The position numbers were made by a program, and so were the translations under genes. Positions 26,606 to 36,428 of a DNA stretch of 64,000 nt are shown here, one piece after another. How positions within the stretch are numbered: the stretch's first letter is position 1; each line of letters begins with the position of its first letter. Origin of the DNA: Stanieria sp964562685 (GTDB taxonomy: Bacteria; Cyanobacteriota; Cyanobacteriia; Cyanobacteriales; Xenococcaceae); the NCBI GenBank assembly GCA_964562685.1, contig CAZLUP010000003.1, forward strand, positions 92,690 to 156,689, in the 5' to 3' direction. The notes under the pieces are model-generated. The model saw only the letters and a list, made by a program, of their open reading frames with translations. It had not been told where the DNA came from and did not search any database.

Positions 26606-26966
26606 TGATTATTTCTGCTTCTATTAATAACTGCTTTAATTCTCGCAAAAAATGTTCATATTTGCATTCGCTTGCTTTGGGTTTAACTACAATCACAATT
26701 TTCCATCCACCAGGAACGTAAGGAAGTAGCTCTCGAAAAACTGCACGAATTTGTCGCTTGATCCGATTACGGATCACTGCTTTTTTACTAACTTTTTGAC
26801 TAATAGAAATACCTATACGAGTTGGATCATTAACTAAAGAGTCATTGATCGAAACTTCTAATAATGCCCTTAAAATTAGGTGGGGGCTATGACGGCGGAT
26901 TCCCTGTTCGTAAACAGCAAGAAAATCACGCCGATGTTTTAGCCGATTGGTTTTTGGTAATCCCAC
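26595..26966 (-). CDS. rnpA: Ribonuclease P protein component
   Basis: 123 residues, the protein cofactor of RNase P, which trims the 5' leader of tRNA precursors. The signature helix RNRIKRQIRAVFREL is present, along with GISISQKVSKKAVIRNR and N-terminal LKHRRDFLAVYEQG. Start ATG 26966 sits 34 bp after rpmH, the usual pair. Confidence 0.95.
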   Translation of the reverse strand: MGLPKTNRLKHRRDFLAVYEQGIRRHSPHLILRALLEVSINDSLVNDPTRIGISISQKVSKKAVIRNRIKRQIRAVFRELLPYVPGGWKIVIVVKPKASECKYEHFLRELKQLLIEAEIINGY

Positions 26967-27000
26967 ATTTCACGTTACTAATTGCCACAAAGCTTGTTAG

Positions 27001-27138
27001 TTATACAGTTAAGCGATAACGTCCTCTTTTACGACGAGCTTGAACTACTTTTCGCCCATTACTAGTCCGCATCCGAGCGCGAAAACCTGAAGTTCTTTTT
27101 TGTTTGCGATTAGTTCCGCCTAGGGTACGCTGAGTCAC
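27001..27138 (-). CDS. rpmH: 50S ribosomal protein L34
   Basis: 45 residues. The frame encodes MTQRTLGGTNRKQKRTSGF, then RMRTSNGRKVVQARRKRGR and a YRLTV end, all standard L34. The start codon is GTG at 27138, preceded by GGAGGTAATCATCA, i.e. AGGAGG-type signal at nine bases. It heads the rnpA-PH-yidC-jag-DUF177 operon. Confidence 0.96.
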   Translation of the reverse strand: MTQRTLGGTNRKQKRTSGFRARMRTSNGRKVVQARRKRGRYRLTV

Positions 27139-27285
27139 TGATGATTACCTCCTTTTTGAATAGATTCATCAATAAAAAGTCACAATCTCTAATTGTACTA
27201 TATTCAAATAGTCAACAGTAGAGATACTTGGTAGAATTGCTTTTACTAGCGTGTTAAAGTTTGATTGAGGCTTAAAACAATTGCT

Positions 27286-27822
27286 CTAAGGATTGATGCT
27301 CAAAATCCAAGTGCCTAAGTGTTGACGAATTGGTAAATCTGAGGCAGGTAAAATTTGACATTGAAAGTAAAAAGTACCGCCAAAACGAGGATTTTTAACA
27401 TTAGAAAAGACAATTTCTACCTTATTACTTTCTTTAAGCGGTTGTTCAAGATCAATTTCAATTAGATAACTTTCTTTATCCCAAATCACTTCTCTAATGG
27501 GAAGAGGTTCTCCTTTAACTCTAACTTCAATTTCATCGGTATCAAATTTTCCTTTATAGTAATCAGGGTAAGAAATAAAAAATTTAGATACACCTTGCAT
27601 CAGTTTCTTACCAGGAACACGTAGACGATAACGGTCAAAAGAACCAGCATTACCGCCAAAATCTAAATGATAATCCAGAATATTTTCTCTTTCTACTCCG
27701 CTAAAAATAGTTAAACCTGAATTACCTTGAGCATAGGTAATAATTGGCAAAAAACCGACAGAACAACTTAGCAGAGCTACAGTAGTTAATAAACTTCGAT
27801 AAGATAATCTTTTAAAAATCAT
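27286..27822 (-). CDS. DUF2808 secreted protein
   Basis: About 178 residues from ATG 27822; an upstream TTG at 27834 is less likely. A signal peptide (hydrophobic run LLTTVALLSCSVGFLPIITYAQG) is followed by DUF2808: LDYHLDFGG...RYRLRVPGKKLMQGVSKFFISYPDYYKGKFD and VEIVFSNVKNPRFGGTFYFQC. The family is confined to cyanobacteria, is exported and has no known function. Convergent/adjacent gene is cellulose synthase on the same strand, 185 bp downstream. Confidence 0.85.
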   Translation of the reverse strand: MIFKRLSYRSLLTTVALLSCSVGFLPIITYAQGNSGLTIFSGVERENILDYHLDFGGNAGSFDRYRLRVPGKKLMQGVSKFFISYPDYYKGKFDTDEIEVRVKGEPLPIREVIWDKESYLIEIDLEQPLKESNKVEIVFSNVKNPRFGGTFYFQCQILPASDLPIRQHLGTWILSINP

Positions 27823-28019
27823 CGGATTGTCCAAAAATTTTAATTTAGTACTTCGTTAACTTTACTATTTTATTGACTGTAGCAAAGTTAGCAAATCTAA
27901 AGACGTAGAGTACCAAGAAAAGTGTCAACCAAAATAATTTATTGAGCAGTTTACCAGCCAAAAAAAATCGCCTAAATTAATATCAGACGACTAGTTCGGT
28001 ACTAGTTAGGTAATTGAAA

Positions 28020-30254
28020 TTAAATTAATTTATTTTGATAGTAGGCAATAGCTCGTTTATGGCGTAATAACATGAGTGGTCTTAATAAAACCTTGAACAT
28101 AATTAATAAAGATTGAATTTCCCCTGGACTATTTTTTCTGCGCCATTGTCCTGGACGACAATAAAGTATTTCAATTAAACTTTTTTGTTGACCTAAACTG
28201 AGATTTTTAAATTTAATTCTGATTCTCGTTGTTTGAGCTTGAACATAACTATGAGTAATGCAACCATTAAGTTGTAATCCCTCTTCAATTAATTTTAAAT
28301 TAATCTGGGTTGGTAATTCGGCATTTGTTTCTAAAGTTATTTCTGCACCTTCTTCGGATAATTTGTTAGTTATTCCATAGTAATTAATGTTTTGCTCAAG
28401 AACAATTTCAACTGGTTTATTTAAAGAGAACCATTCGTAAAAACTAGGTTTAGGAATATCAAGTAAAGTTAGTAAAGCAACACTAAGAGTTACTATATTA
28501 TAAATACTCCACCATAAACCAAGATTGAAAGTCGGTTGAGATGAAAAATTTAAGAGAGCTAGAACAAAACTAATTCCAGTGATAATTAATAATCCTACTA
28601 AAGGTAAAGCTAAAGTCCAATTGAAATAAAAACGGTCTGAAGCTAATCCTTTAGGAGTCACTTTAAATCCTTTAGCAAAAGGACTCAAAATGATTTTAAC
28701 TACAGTAATAGAAACAGGAAAACACTGAACCAATGAATATAAATCAGCCAGAATTGCCGAACGAGATCTGTTATTTAGCCAAGCAAAAACTGAAAGCTGA
28801 ATAATATAGTAGGGCAGAAAAATATAAACTAATTCTCTTACACTAAACTCAATCGGATTGATACCAAAGAAAATATAGATAATTGGGACAAATAGAAAAA
28901 AGAAACGAGGGATAGGAGTAAACCAGTGCAATAAGCCTTCTAAATGACCTAGTCTTTGCCAAAAATTTAATCCTGGAATAGTCAGAGGATTGGACTCGAT
29001 AAAAAATGCTTGTAAAGTACCTCTAGCCCAGCGTAATCTTTGATCAATATGAGCCGAAATATTTTCTGCTGCTAAACCCGCACTTAATTTTTCATCGAGA
29101 TAAACCAATTCATAGCCTTTGGCAGCTAAACGAATACCTGTAAAGTAGTCTTCACTAACAGAGTCGGTGACAAAATAACCAATCTCTTCCAATGCGCTAC
29201 GACGAGCAATAAAAGAAGTGCCGGCACAAACTACACTACCTACACCATCTTTGATTGGTTCTACTTGACGATAAAATACTTCTTCTTCAGGATTTAAAAC
29301 AGCTTCTAAGCCTAAATTTCTGGCAATAGGATCGCAATTATAAAAACTTTGAGGAGTTTGAACTAAACCGATTTTTTGATTTTGAAAAAAGCCAACTGTG
29401 CGTTTTAAGAAATTAGTAGTGGGAATAAAATCAGCGTCAAAAACTACAACTAGTTCGCTATGAGTTTGGGCAAGGGCATGATTTAAATTTCCTGCTTTAG
29501 CATGAGAATTATCAGGTCTAGTAATATAGTGACAACCTAATTGCTGTGCTAATTGTTTGATTTCCGATCTTCTGGTATCGTCTAAGAGATAAATTTGTTT
29601 GTGAGGATAATCTAAAGCCTGACATCCAACGATAGTTCGTTTCAAGATAAAGTCGGGTTCATTATAGGTAGGGATTAAAATATCGACTGAGGGAACATAA
29701 CTACCTTGTTCAACTGCTTCGCTGTATCGATTTGCTTCACGATGACGGTTTTTAACTGAGAACATCAAGAGTAATTGAATAATTGCTCCCGATATAGTTA
29801 GTAATTCCATTACCAACAACAGCAGACTAAAAGTTCCATTAACGGGATCTGCAAGATTAAGGGTAGATAATACTCGCCATATTAGATAGCGAACGAGTAA
29901 AATCAATAAAATTGAAACAACTATTCGGCGTGACCAAGTTTGAGGTGTAGGGGAAACTCTCATAATCCCTTGCGCCAAAAAAAACAGTACCAGGGTCGGT
30001 ACTAAGAGATAGTATTTATTGCCTAACTGAGGTGGTATCAACCAACTGGGAGGATTTTCTTGAACTAGCTGCAAACTAGCAAACAATTCGGTGACATGAT
30101 TATTACCGAATAACCAAGAAAGAGAAATTGCTGCAAAAAAACCAATCATAACAAGTATAACTAAGGTCGCTTGATGTAAACGGAAGCCTGAGTTACGAGT
30201 TACATAGAGAGGAAAATTCTCTCTTGATGATGATACTGGTTTAACTGTTTGCAT
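28020..30254 (-). CDS. Cellulose synthase-like GT2 with PilZ-type C-terminus
   Basis: About 744 residues from ATG 30254. Transmembrane helices flank a GT2 core at about 190-430: LIPTYNEPDFIL, LLDDTRR, VVFDADFIP (DXD), SEDYFTG (catalytic base region) and QRLRWARG (QxxRW). Seven or more membrane helices match BcsA/CesA topology, so it should polymerise and export a beta-glucan, most likely cellulose. A C-terminal PilZ-like part (about 615-710) is recognisable by NKLSEEGAEI, but the RxxxR motif needed for cyclic-di-GMP is not clear. No bcsB or bcsZ homologue lies nearby. It could make another beta-linked glycan. Confidence 0.88.
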   Translation of the reverse strand: MQTVKPVSSSRENFPLYVTRNSGFRLHQATLVILVMIGFFAAISLSWLFGNNHVTELFASLQLVQENPPSWLIPPQLGNKYYLLVPTLVLFFLAQGIMRVSPTPQTWSRRIVVSILLILLVRYLIWRVLSTLNLADPVNGTFSLLLLVMELLTISGAIIQLLLMFSVKNRHREANRYSEAVEQGSYVPSVDILIPTYNEPDFILKRTIVGCQALDYPHKQIYLLDDTRRSEIKQLAQQLGCHYITRPDNSHAKAGNLNHALAQTHSELVVVFDADFIPTTNFLKRTVGFFQNQKIGLVQTPQSFYNCDPIARNLGLEAVLNPEEEVFYRQVEPIKDGVGSVVCAGTSFIARRSALEEIGYFVTDSVSEDYFTGIRLAAKGYELVYLDEKLSAGLAAENISAHIDQRLRWARGTLQAFFIESNPLTIPGLNFWQRLGHLEGLLHWFTPIPRFFFLFVPIIYIFFGINPIEFSVRELVYIFLPYYIIQLSVFAWLNNRSRSAILADLYSLVQCFPVSITVVKIILSPFAKGFKVTPKGLASDRFYFNWTLALPLVGLLIITGISFVLALLNFSSQPTFNLGLWWSIYNIVTLSVALLTLLDIPKPSFYEWFSLNKPVEIVLEQNINYYGITNKLSEEGAEITLETNAELPTQINLKLIEEGLQLNGCITHSYVQAQTTRIRIKFKNLSLGQQKSLIEILYCRPGQWRRKNSPGEIQSLLIMFKVLLRPLMLLRHKRAIAYYQNKLI

Positions 30255-30822
30255 AAAGTTCAATTATAGTTAGGCTCTTAAAAATAAACTTACAAAGTAT
30301 CTGTAAATTTCTTGTAAAAAGGCAATTTTATTTTTAAAAAAAATCAATGTGCTTTGGTTGTGCTTTACATAATTTAACTAATATTTTTACTTTTGTAAGC
30401 ACCTTATGTTTTTAGACTAGGCACTGATAATCTATGGCTATTGTGTAAAGATTTAGATTGGCAATAGCATATATCTATGTAAGAAAAAGTATTTTGATTG
30501 CTTAAAATCTCAATTTATAATTTTAAAAAAACACTTACAACAAAGTGATGACGAATAAAGTTTAATAAAAGTTCCCTACTCCTGATTAAGAGAGAAAAGG
30601 TAACTTAAATAACTTATCTAATATTTATCTTTTTTGAGATAAGGAGTCTTTACGTGAAGAAGATGATGGCTCACAAAATTCAAAACTGTTTTTTTTGCCT
30701 TTATTAATAATAAATTAATTTACTGTCTAAATTCTTGATAAATTCGAGATGTTGTGACTGCAACATTCAGAAAGATTGCATTAGGCTTAAGATTAATTGG
30801 TAATCTTTCTCTTTTATAAGTT
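30255..30822. other. 568-bp divergent intergenic region
   Basis: AT-rich promoter region shared by the cellulose-synthase-like gene and the acyltransferase gene. No open frame, RNA gene or clear operator was recognised. Several TTTAC/GTAAA strings occur but without the spacing of a known site. Confidence 0.35.
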
Positions 30823-32016
30823 ATGGTTGAACAAATCAAGCCTAAATATTCTATTACCTGGCTCTCAAATCTTGCCGAAATTCCTCAAGCAGAGTGGGAT
30901 GCTTTAGCTTTACCGCTTAACACACCTTTTTTGGAATGGGAATGGCTCAATAATTTAGAAACTTCTGGTAGTGCTATTCCTCGGACGGGATGGCAATCTT
31001 GTCACCTGACTGTGTGGCGAGATAGACAATTAATTGCTGCTGCACCTTTTTATCTTAAAAGCCATAGTTATGGTGAATTTGTTTTCGATCATCAATGGGC
31101 TGATTTGTCTTATCGTTTGAGAGTTGAATATTATCCTAAGTTGGTGGGAATGATTCCTTTTACTCCCGCGACTGGATACAGATTTTTAATTGCGCCTGGA
31201 GAAGATGAAGAAGAACTGACTGAATTAATGGTAGCAGCAATTGATCATTTTTGCGATCGCAATCGAATTTCTAGTTGTAATTTTCTGTTTGTCGATCCTG
31301 ACTGGCGAGTATTAATGGAAAATTACGGTTTTAGTAGTTGGTTACATCATAGTTATATTTGGGGTAATCAGAATTTTAAGAGTTTTGATGATTATCTTCA
31401 AATGTTTAATGCTAATCAGCGTCGCAATATTAAACGGGAAAGAAAAGCGGTGGTAAACGCTGGCTTAGAGATAAAAGTATTAGCAGGAGAAGAGATTCCT
31501 CATTATTTCTATCCTTTAATTTATCGTTTTTATAGTAGTACGTGCGATAAATTTTATTGGGGAAGTAAATATCTCACTCGTAAATTTTTTGAACAACTTT
31601 ATCCTAATTATAGCGATCGCGTTGTCTTAATTGCAGCTTATCAAGAAGACGATGATAAGAAACCTGTAGGAATGTCTTTTTGTCTAACTAAAGGCAACAA
31701 TTTGTATGGACGTTATTGGGGTTGTTTTGAAGAATATAATTGTTTACATTTTGAGGCTTGTTATTACAAACCAATTGAATGGGCGATTAATAATGGTATT
31801 ACCATGTTTGACCCTGGTGCGGGAGGAAGTCATAAGAAAAGAAGAGGTTTTCCTGCTACTCCTAATTATAGTTTGCACCGCTTTTATAATCGCAGGATGA
31901 ATCAAATTTTGCGTAATTATATTGATGAGATTAATCAAATGGAACAGGAAGAAATAGATGCGATTAATCATGAGTTACCTTTTACTAAAAGAGAAATCAA
32001 TTTTAATTTTGAGTAA
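30823..32016 (+). CDS. FemAB/DUF482-type N-acyltransferase-like protein
   Basis: 397 residues of the peptidoglycan-biosynthesis/recognition family (COG3146, pfam04339). Key blocks are WDALALPLNTPFLEWEWLNNLE near the start, NQRRNIKRERKAV at about 200, and GRYWGCFEEYNCLHFEACYYKPIEWAI with MFDPGAGGSHKKRRGF near the end. The fold is a double GNAT domain as in FemX proteins, which transfer aminoacyl groups from tRNA; for this subfamily the substrate is unknown. It is followed by DUF4336 and a GNAT gene on the same strand, possibly one operon (72 and 12 bp gaps). Confidence 0.85.
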   Translation: MVEQIKPKYSITWLSNLAEIPQAEWDALALPLNTPFLEWEWLNNLETSGSAIPRTGWQSCHLTVWRDRQLIAAAPFYLKSHSYGEFVFDHQWADLSYRLRVEYYPKLVGMIPFTPATGYRFLIAPGEDEEELTELMVAAIDHFCDRNRISSCNFLFVDPDWRVLMENYGFSSWLHHSYIWGNQNFKSFDDYLQMFNANQRRNIKRERKAVVNAGLEIKVLAGEEIPHYFYPLIYRFYSSTCDKFYWGSKYLTRKFFEQLYPNYSDRVVLIAAYQEDDDKKPVGMSFCLTKGNNLYGRYWGCFEEYNCLHFEACYYKPIEWAINNGITMFDPGAGGSHKKRRGFPATPNYSLHRFYNRRMNQILRNYIDEINQMEQEEIDAINHELPFTKREINFNFE

Positions 32017-32088
32017 TAAGATGTCCTACTTGCTGCCATTTAAAAATATTTTTTTTATGTTTTTTATATAGTTATTAATTAAATAATA

Positions 32089-32808
32089 ATGATCAGAAAA
32101 GTTGCTGAAAATATCTGGGTTCAAGAACAATCACAAAAATATTATGGCTTGGAAGTCGGCACTAGAATGACGATAATTTGTTTAGCCGATTCCCAATTAT
32201 TGGTTATTTCTCCTATCAAAACCGATGCAAAAAATATTGAACAAATTAATCAGTTAGGAAAAGTTACTTGGATTGTAGCTCCTAATCTTTATCATCATCT
32301 CTATGTTGCAGATTTTCAGGATGCTTATCCTCAAGCTAAACTATTAGTTGCTCCTGGATTAGAATTAAAAAGAAAAGATTTAGTAGTCGATCAAGTTCTC
32401 GCTCAAGATTTAATCAAGTTTGATAATGAATTAGAATATTGCTTATTTGCAGGCTTTAAAATTTTAGATATACCTAAAATATCACCTCTTAATGAAGTAG
32501 TCTTTTTTCATATCAAGAGCAAAACTTTAATTCTGACAGATACTGCTTTTCATTTTGATAACAGTTTTCCTTTGACAACTCAGCTTGCAACTAGAATACT
32601 TGGAGGTTATCTTACTTTAAGTCCAACTATTTTAGAAAAATTAGCTATCGATAATAAAACTCAGTTAAAACAATCAATTAAAACAATTTTAAATTGGGAT
32701 TTTGAAAGAGTAATTATGGCTCATGGCACTATTGTTGAACGGGAAGGTAAACAAAAATTAGTTCAAGGATATCAACAATTTTTAGGTGAAAAATTATCAT
32801 TTACTTGA
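32089..32808 (+). CDS. DUF4336 protein (metallo-beta-lactamase-like)
   Basis: 239 residues. The DUF4336 pattern is visible: N-terminal VAENIWVQEQ, VTWIVAPNLYHHLYVADFQDAYPQAKLLVAPGLE, and a late VIMAHGTIVE. The fold resembles metallo-beta-lactamase enzymes, yet the HxHxDH motif is reduced to YHHLYV, so metal binding and activity are doubtful. It stops 12 bp before the GNAT gene. Confidence 0.8.
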   Translation: MIRKVAENIWVQEQSQKYYGLEVGTRMTIICLADSQLLVISPIKTDAKNIEQINQLGKVTWIVAPNLYHHLYVADFQDAYPQAKLLVAPGLELKRKDLVVDQVLAQDLIKFDNELEYCLFAGFKILDIPKISPLNEVVFFHIKSKTLILTDTAFHFDNSFPLTTQLATRILGGYLTLSPTILEKLAIDNKTQLKQSIKTILNWDFERVIMAHGTIVEREGKQKLVQGYQQFLGEKLSFT

Positions 32809-32820
32809 TTAATTAAAAAA

Positions 32821-33288
32821 ATGATTGTGAGAGAATATCGCAAATCAGACTTATCTGAAATTTCTCGTTTATTTTATAATACTATTCATCAAATTAATTC
32901 ACGAGATTACACCAGGGAACAAATTGAAGCCTGGGCTGGAGAAATTAAAAACGAATTATTTTGGCAGGAACGTTTTAGTAGTTATTTAGTTTATGTTGTA
33001 GAAGCAAATCATATTATTGTTGGATTTACTAACTTTAAAACAACAGGATATATTGATTGTTTTTATGTTCATCATCAATGGCAAGGAAAAGGCATTGGTT
33101 CTTTGCTGATTAAAAAAATAGAATCAGAGGCTAAAAAATACCGAATTCCTTTGTTATTTTTAGATGCAAGTGTTACAGCTATGCCGTTTTTCAAAGTCAA
33201 AGGATTTGTTGTAATTAAAGAACAAGAAAGATTGTATAATGGTTGTAAATTCAAGCAATTTTATATGGAAAAACTTTTAGGAAATTAG
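32821..33288 (+). CDS. GNAT-family N-acetyltransferase
   Basis: 155 residues. Acetyl-CoA motif A is FYVHHQWQGKGIGSLLIKKIE (Q/RxxGxG/A); the N-terminal IVREYRKSDLSEISRLFYNTIH and C-terminal FFKVKGFVVIKEQER complete the fold. The substrate is unknown. It begins 12 bp after DUF4336 and probably shares its transcript. Confidence 0.9.
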   Translation: MIVREYRKSDLSEISRLFYNTIHQINSRDYTREQIEAWAGEIKNELFWQERFSSYLVYVVEANHIIVGFTNFKTTGYIDCFYVHHQWQGKGIGSLLIKKIESEAKKYRIPLLFLDASVTAMPFFKVKGFVVIKEQERLYNGCKFKQFYMEKLLGN

Positions 33289-33368
33289 TTGAGCTTAAAT
33301 TTAAATATTAACTAATATTATCAGTAAATATATTAAAATATTATAGTAATTGATAAACTAATTAAACT

Positions 33369-33605
33369 ATGGAGTGTGCAATTGTCAGTCGAGCAGGACA
33401 AGTTTTAGCTAGAGGAAAATTAATTTTAGATCGAGAAGAAAATGGTGAGATGCGCTTAAATTTAAAAACCCATGGCGGAAAATTAATTCGGGGAGGAATT
33501 GTTGACGCTGATGGAGATTTAACTACTGCCAGTGATGAATTATTTCAACAATGTTATGCAACTTGGCGAATGACAGGATTAACCTTAAATGTGACTATTC
33601 GTTAA
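33369..33605 (+). CDS. Short conserved protein of unknown function
   Basis: 78 residues that I do not place in a family. The sequence is beta-rich: MECAIVSRAGQVLARGKLIL, then GGKLIRGGIVDADGDL, ending TGLTLNVTIR. No signal peptide, membrane segment or metal motif. It is likely real because codon use matches neighbours and the stop is followed by non-coding sequence. Confidence 0.6.
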   Translation: MECAIVSRAGQVLARGKLILDREENGEMRLNLKTHGGKLIRGGIVDADGDLTTASDELFQQCYATWRMTGLTLNVTIR

Positions 33606-33836
33606 AGAAATAAATCCAATGGCGTAAGTGTAAAAAATTATAGCAATTCTTAGACTCGTGAGGTACACCCATTAACTAAGTCTGAAGTTAGAAAGAAGAA
33701 TTTATAAGCAACAATCAACCATTAACAATTCACAAAAACCAGAGTCTCAACGGTACCTTACAACTATGAGAAACGCTATAAATTAATAGTTGAATTGATT
33801 TTGAGCGATAAAAACTAAAAATTAAGGGTAAGCAGA

Positions 33837-34406
33837 GTGACAGCAGTAATTTTAAATTTAGACAAAGTTGGATTGACAGACGAACAGTTTTATATTCTTT
33901 GTCAAGTCAATCAAAACTGGAATTTAGAACGTACTGCTAAAGGAGAATTGGTAATTATGCCACCTGTAGGAGGAGAAAGTGGACAGCGAGAAGCAGATTT
34001 AATTACTGATCTCAATCTTTGGAATCGTCAAACACAATTAGGTATAGTTTTTAGTTCTTCAACTATTTTTAGTTTACCAAACGGTGGCGACCGCTCTCCC
34101 GATGCAGCTTGGATTAAAAATGATCGCTGGAATGCTTTAACAGACAAAGAAAAAAAGGGTTTTCCGCCAATTTGTCCTGATTTTGTGATTGAATTGCGTT
34201 CTCAAAGCGATGCTCTTCAACCTTTACAAGATAAAATGCGAGAATATTTAAATAGTGGTTTGTCCCTAGGCTGGTTAATTGATCCTCAAAATAACCAAGT
34301 GTTCATTTATCGTTTGAATCAAGCGGTGGAAATAGTTCAACTTCCTGCTAAGTTATTGGGAGAGAATATTTTACCTGGTTTTGTTTTAAATTTATCTAAG
34401 TTTTAG
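33837..34406 (+). CDS. Uma2-family (DUF820) putative nuclease
   Basis: 189 residues, GTG start. A PD-(D/E)XK-like fold: GDRSPDAAWIKNDRW, PDFVIELRSQSDALQPLQDKM, and EYLNSGLSLGWLIDPQNNQV. Such genes are abundant and often multicopy in cyanobacteria, and their function is unsettled. It is convergent with dndD (10 bp apart), so it closes the accessory region on this side. No DNA target is known. Confidence 0.88.
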   Translation: MTAVILNLDKVGLTDEQFYILCQVNQNWNLERTAKGELVIMPPVGGESGQREADLITDLNLWNRQTQLGIVFSSSTIFSLPNGGDRSPDAAWIKNDRWNALTDKEKKGFPPICPDFVIELRSQSDALQPLQDKMREYLNSGLSLGWLIDPQNNQVFIYRLNQAVEIVQLPAKLLGENILPGFVLNLSKF

Positions 34407-34416
34407 TAGCAATTAC

Positions 34417-36399
34417 TCACCAAAAATAGCCTGTTTGCAATGTAGTTTGACGTTGTTCAGAATCGTACTTGAGTAAATATTCTACCGCGATCGCATTACT
34501 TTCTCTTAATTGTTGTACTTCTCGTTTGCCAATTTCTGTATCAGTTGAAAGTAAAATAACTTGATGGGAAGCTGTAGGAAAATATCTTTCTACTAAATTA
34601 TGGCGATGAGAAGAATCTAATCTTCCTAAAGGAGTATCAATCACAATTGGTAAATTTTTACCTGATACTCTAGCTAAACCCCACAAAAAAGCAACCGCAA
34701 GTAATTGTTTTTCTCCTGCGGAAAGACGTTGTTTTGGTAAAGGTAAACCATTAGGATCGTAAAGAGACAAACGGAAACTGTCACTATCAATAGCTACTCG
34801 ATGAACTAAATTCGATTTATGGAGTAAATAGCGAAAACATTCTGTTACTTCTACTTCTAATTTGTTGAGTTTTTTGAGAATTAATTTTTCTCGAAATAAG
34901 GTTAAAGTTTGTTGTACTTTAGCTGCTGCTTGAATAATATGTTCGTCGTTAGTTCGATCTATAACTGTTTCACTATAATTTTTTAATTCTTTTTTAATCA
35001 GTTCAATTTCCCTTTCCAGATTATTGTAATTATTTTGAACTAAATCTATTTCTGCTTGACATTCTAAAACTTTTTTATGAGTATTTTGGACTGCTCGATC
35101 TAATTTCTGATAATCTTCAGGGGATGCTGCGATCGCTAGTTGTTTATCTGTATTATCTATTTCTAATTGTAATTGTTTTATTTGTTCTAAACTTGCTTGA
35201 GCTTGTTTTTGTTGCTGGGGTAACCGTTCTTCAATTAAAGTAGTTAATAGTTTTAAATTATCTTCATCTATACCTAGTAAATTCGCTCCTTGCTCTTGAA
35301 TATAAGTAGTTAAAACTTGATTTTCTTCGGCAATAAAATCTTTAATGCGATCAATATAGTTTGGTTGTAAAGAAAGTGAATTTAAATAATTCAATAACTT
35401 GCGATCACGTTCATCTAAAATATTCTTAGCTTGTTTAAATTGTTGAGTTTTTAACTCTTGTTCTCCTTGGGGTTTAATTTCAGATAGTAAAGGTGAAATT
35501 AATAATAAAGGTAAACTGCCAGCAGCTAACTCTCTTAATTGTTCCCTTTCTTTTTCCGCTCCATTATTTAAGTCTTTAATTTTATTTTCTAATTGACTTC
35601 TTTCAGAAGCAATTTTACCACCTTCTTTTCTAAACTTATTGTAAGCACGGTCTTTTTCTTTGTAAGCAGCTTTTAGTTGTTTTTCTAAATCTTTTAATTG
35701 TTGTTTAAATGCTTCTTTATGTTGTTCTTTATGTTTTAATTTTTCTTCAATCTCTTGTAAAGTTGCTAACTGTTCTTGATTGGCTAAAGCTTTTCTTTTT
35801 CTGCTAACTAAAACTTCTAGATCGACTGATAACTTTTCTGCCAATTCCAAACCTAACAAAGCAGAAATTGCGTCTACTACTGTTGGTGGTGGTATTTCTA
35901 ATTCAGCTAATTCTTTGACTTGTTCTCCATCAAATAAAAATAAATTAGAAATACCTAAAGGCAATAAATTCTCTACATACTCATCCCAAATTTCAGCCAA
36001 ACCATTATCATAATTACCTTCAACAATAATACTTAAGCTATCTTTACCATCTTGAGGATATTTATTCCAAGCACGAACAATTTTAAATTCCTGCCAACAA
36101 TCTTCTACAATATGTTCAAAACTTAATTCAATTTGAGTAATTTTTCCTAAACTAGTTTGACTATTAACCGACTGAGTTAAAAAATCACCATAACCTAAAT
36201 TACCTCTAGTAGAACATTGCGCTCTTTGTCCGTATAAAGCTAATCTAATCGCATCGATTAAAGTAGTTTTTCCACCACCATTCATACCACCAATTAAAAT
36301 AATGGGACTGAGATTATCATTATTTTTGGGTCTTAAATCAATTAAATGACGACCTGCATAAACTCCAAAATTTTCTAAAACTAATTCGGTAAAAATCAT
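34417..36399 (-). CDS. dndD: DNA sulfur modification protein DndD (SbcC/RecN-like ATPase)
   Basis: 660 residues. Walker A GGMNGGGKTTLIDAI near residues 38-52 and the ABC signature and Walker B at the end (LSAGEKQLLAVAFLWGL, LPIVIDTPLGRLDSS), with long coiled coils (about 200-300 and 400-490) between them. DndD works with DndC and DndE to insert sulfur in the DNA backbone, nicking by its ATPase. The C-terminal helix-turn is typical. Upstream on the same strand are a secreted-protein gene and dndC; dndE is not found beside it. Four bases upstream of the ATG no strong RBS was seen. Confidence 0.9.
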   Translation of the reverse strand: MIFTELVLENFGVYAGRHLIDLRPKNNDNLSPIILIGGMNGGGKTTLIDAIRLALYGQRAQCSTRGNLGYGDFLTQSVNSQTSLGKITQIELSFEHIVEDCWQEFKIVRAWNKYPQDGKDSLSIIVEGNYDNGLAEIWDEYVENLLPLGISNLFLFDGEQVKELAELEIPPPTVVDAISALLGLELAEKLSVDLEVLVSRKRKALANQEQLATLQEIEEKLKHKEQHKEAFKQQLKDLEKQLKAAYKEKDRAYNKFRKEGGKIASERSQLENKIKDLNNGAEKEREQLRELAAGSLPLLLISPLLSEIKPQGEQELKTQQFKQAKNILDERDRKLLNYLNSLSLQPNYIDRIKDFIAEENQVLTTYIQEQGANLLGIDEDNLKLLTTLIEERLPQQQKQAQASLEQIKQLQLEIDNTDKQLAIAASPEDYQKLDRAVQNTHKKVLECQAEIDLVQNNYNNLEREIELIKKELKNYSETVIDRTNDEHIIQAAAKVQQTLTLFREKLILKKLNKLEVEVTECFRYLLHKSNLVHRVAIDSDSFRLSLYDPNGLPLPKQRLSAGEKQLLAVAFLWGLARVSGKNLPIVIDTPLGRLDSSHRHNLVERYFPTASHQVILLSTDTEIGKREVQQLRESNAIAVEYLLKYDSEQRQTTLQTGYFW

Positions 36400-36428
36400 T
36401 ATGAATATTTATTAAAGTAAAAATAAAT

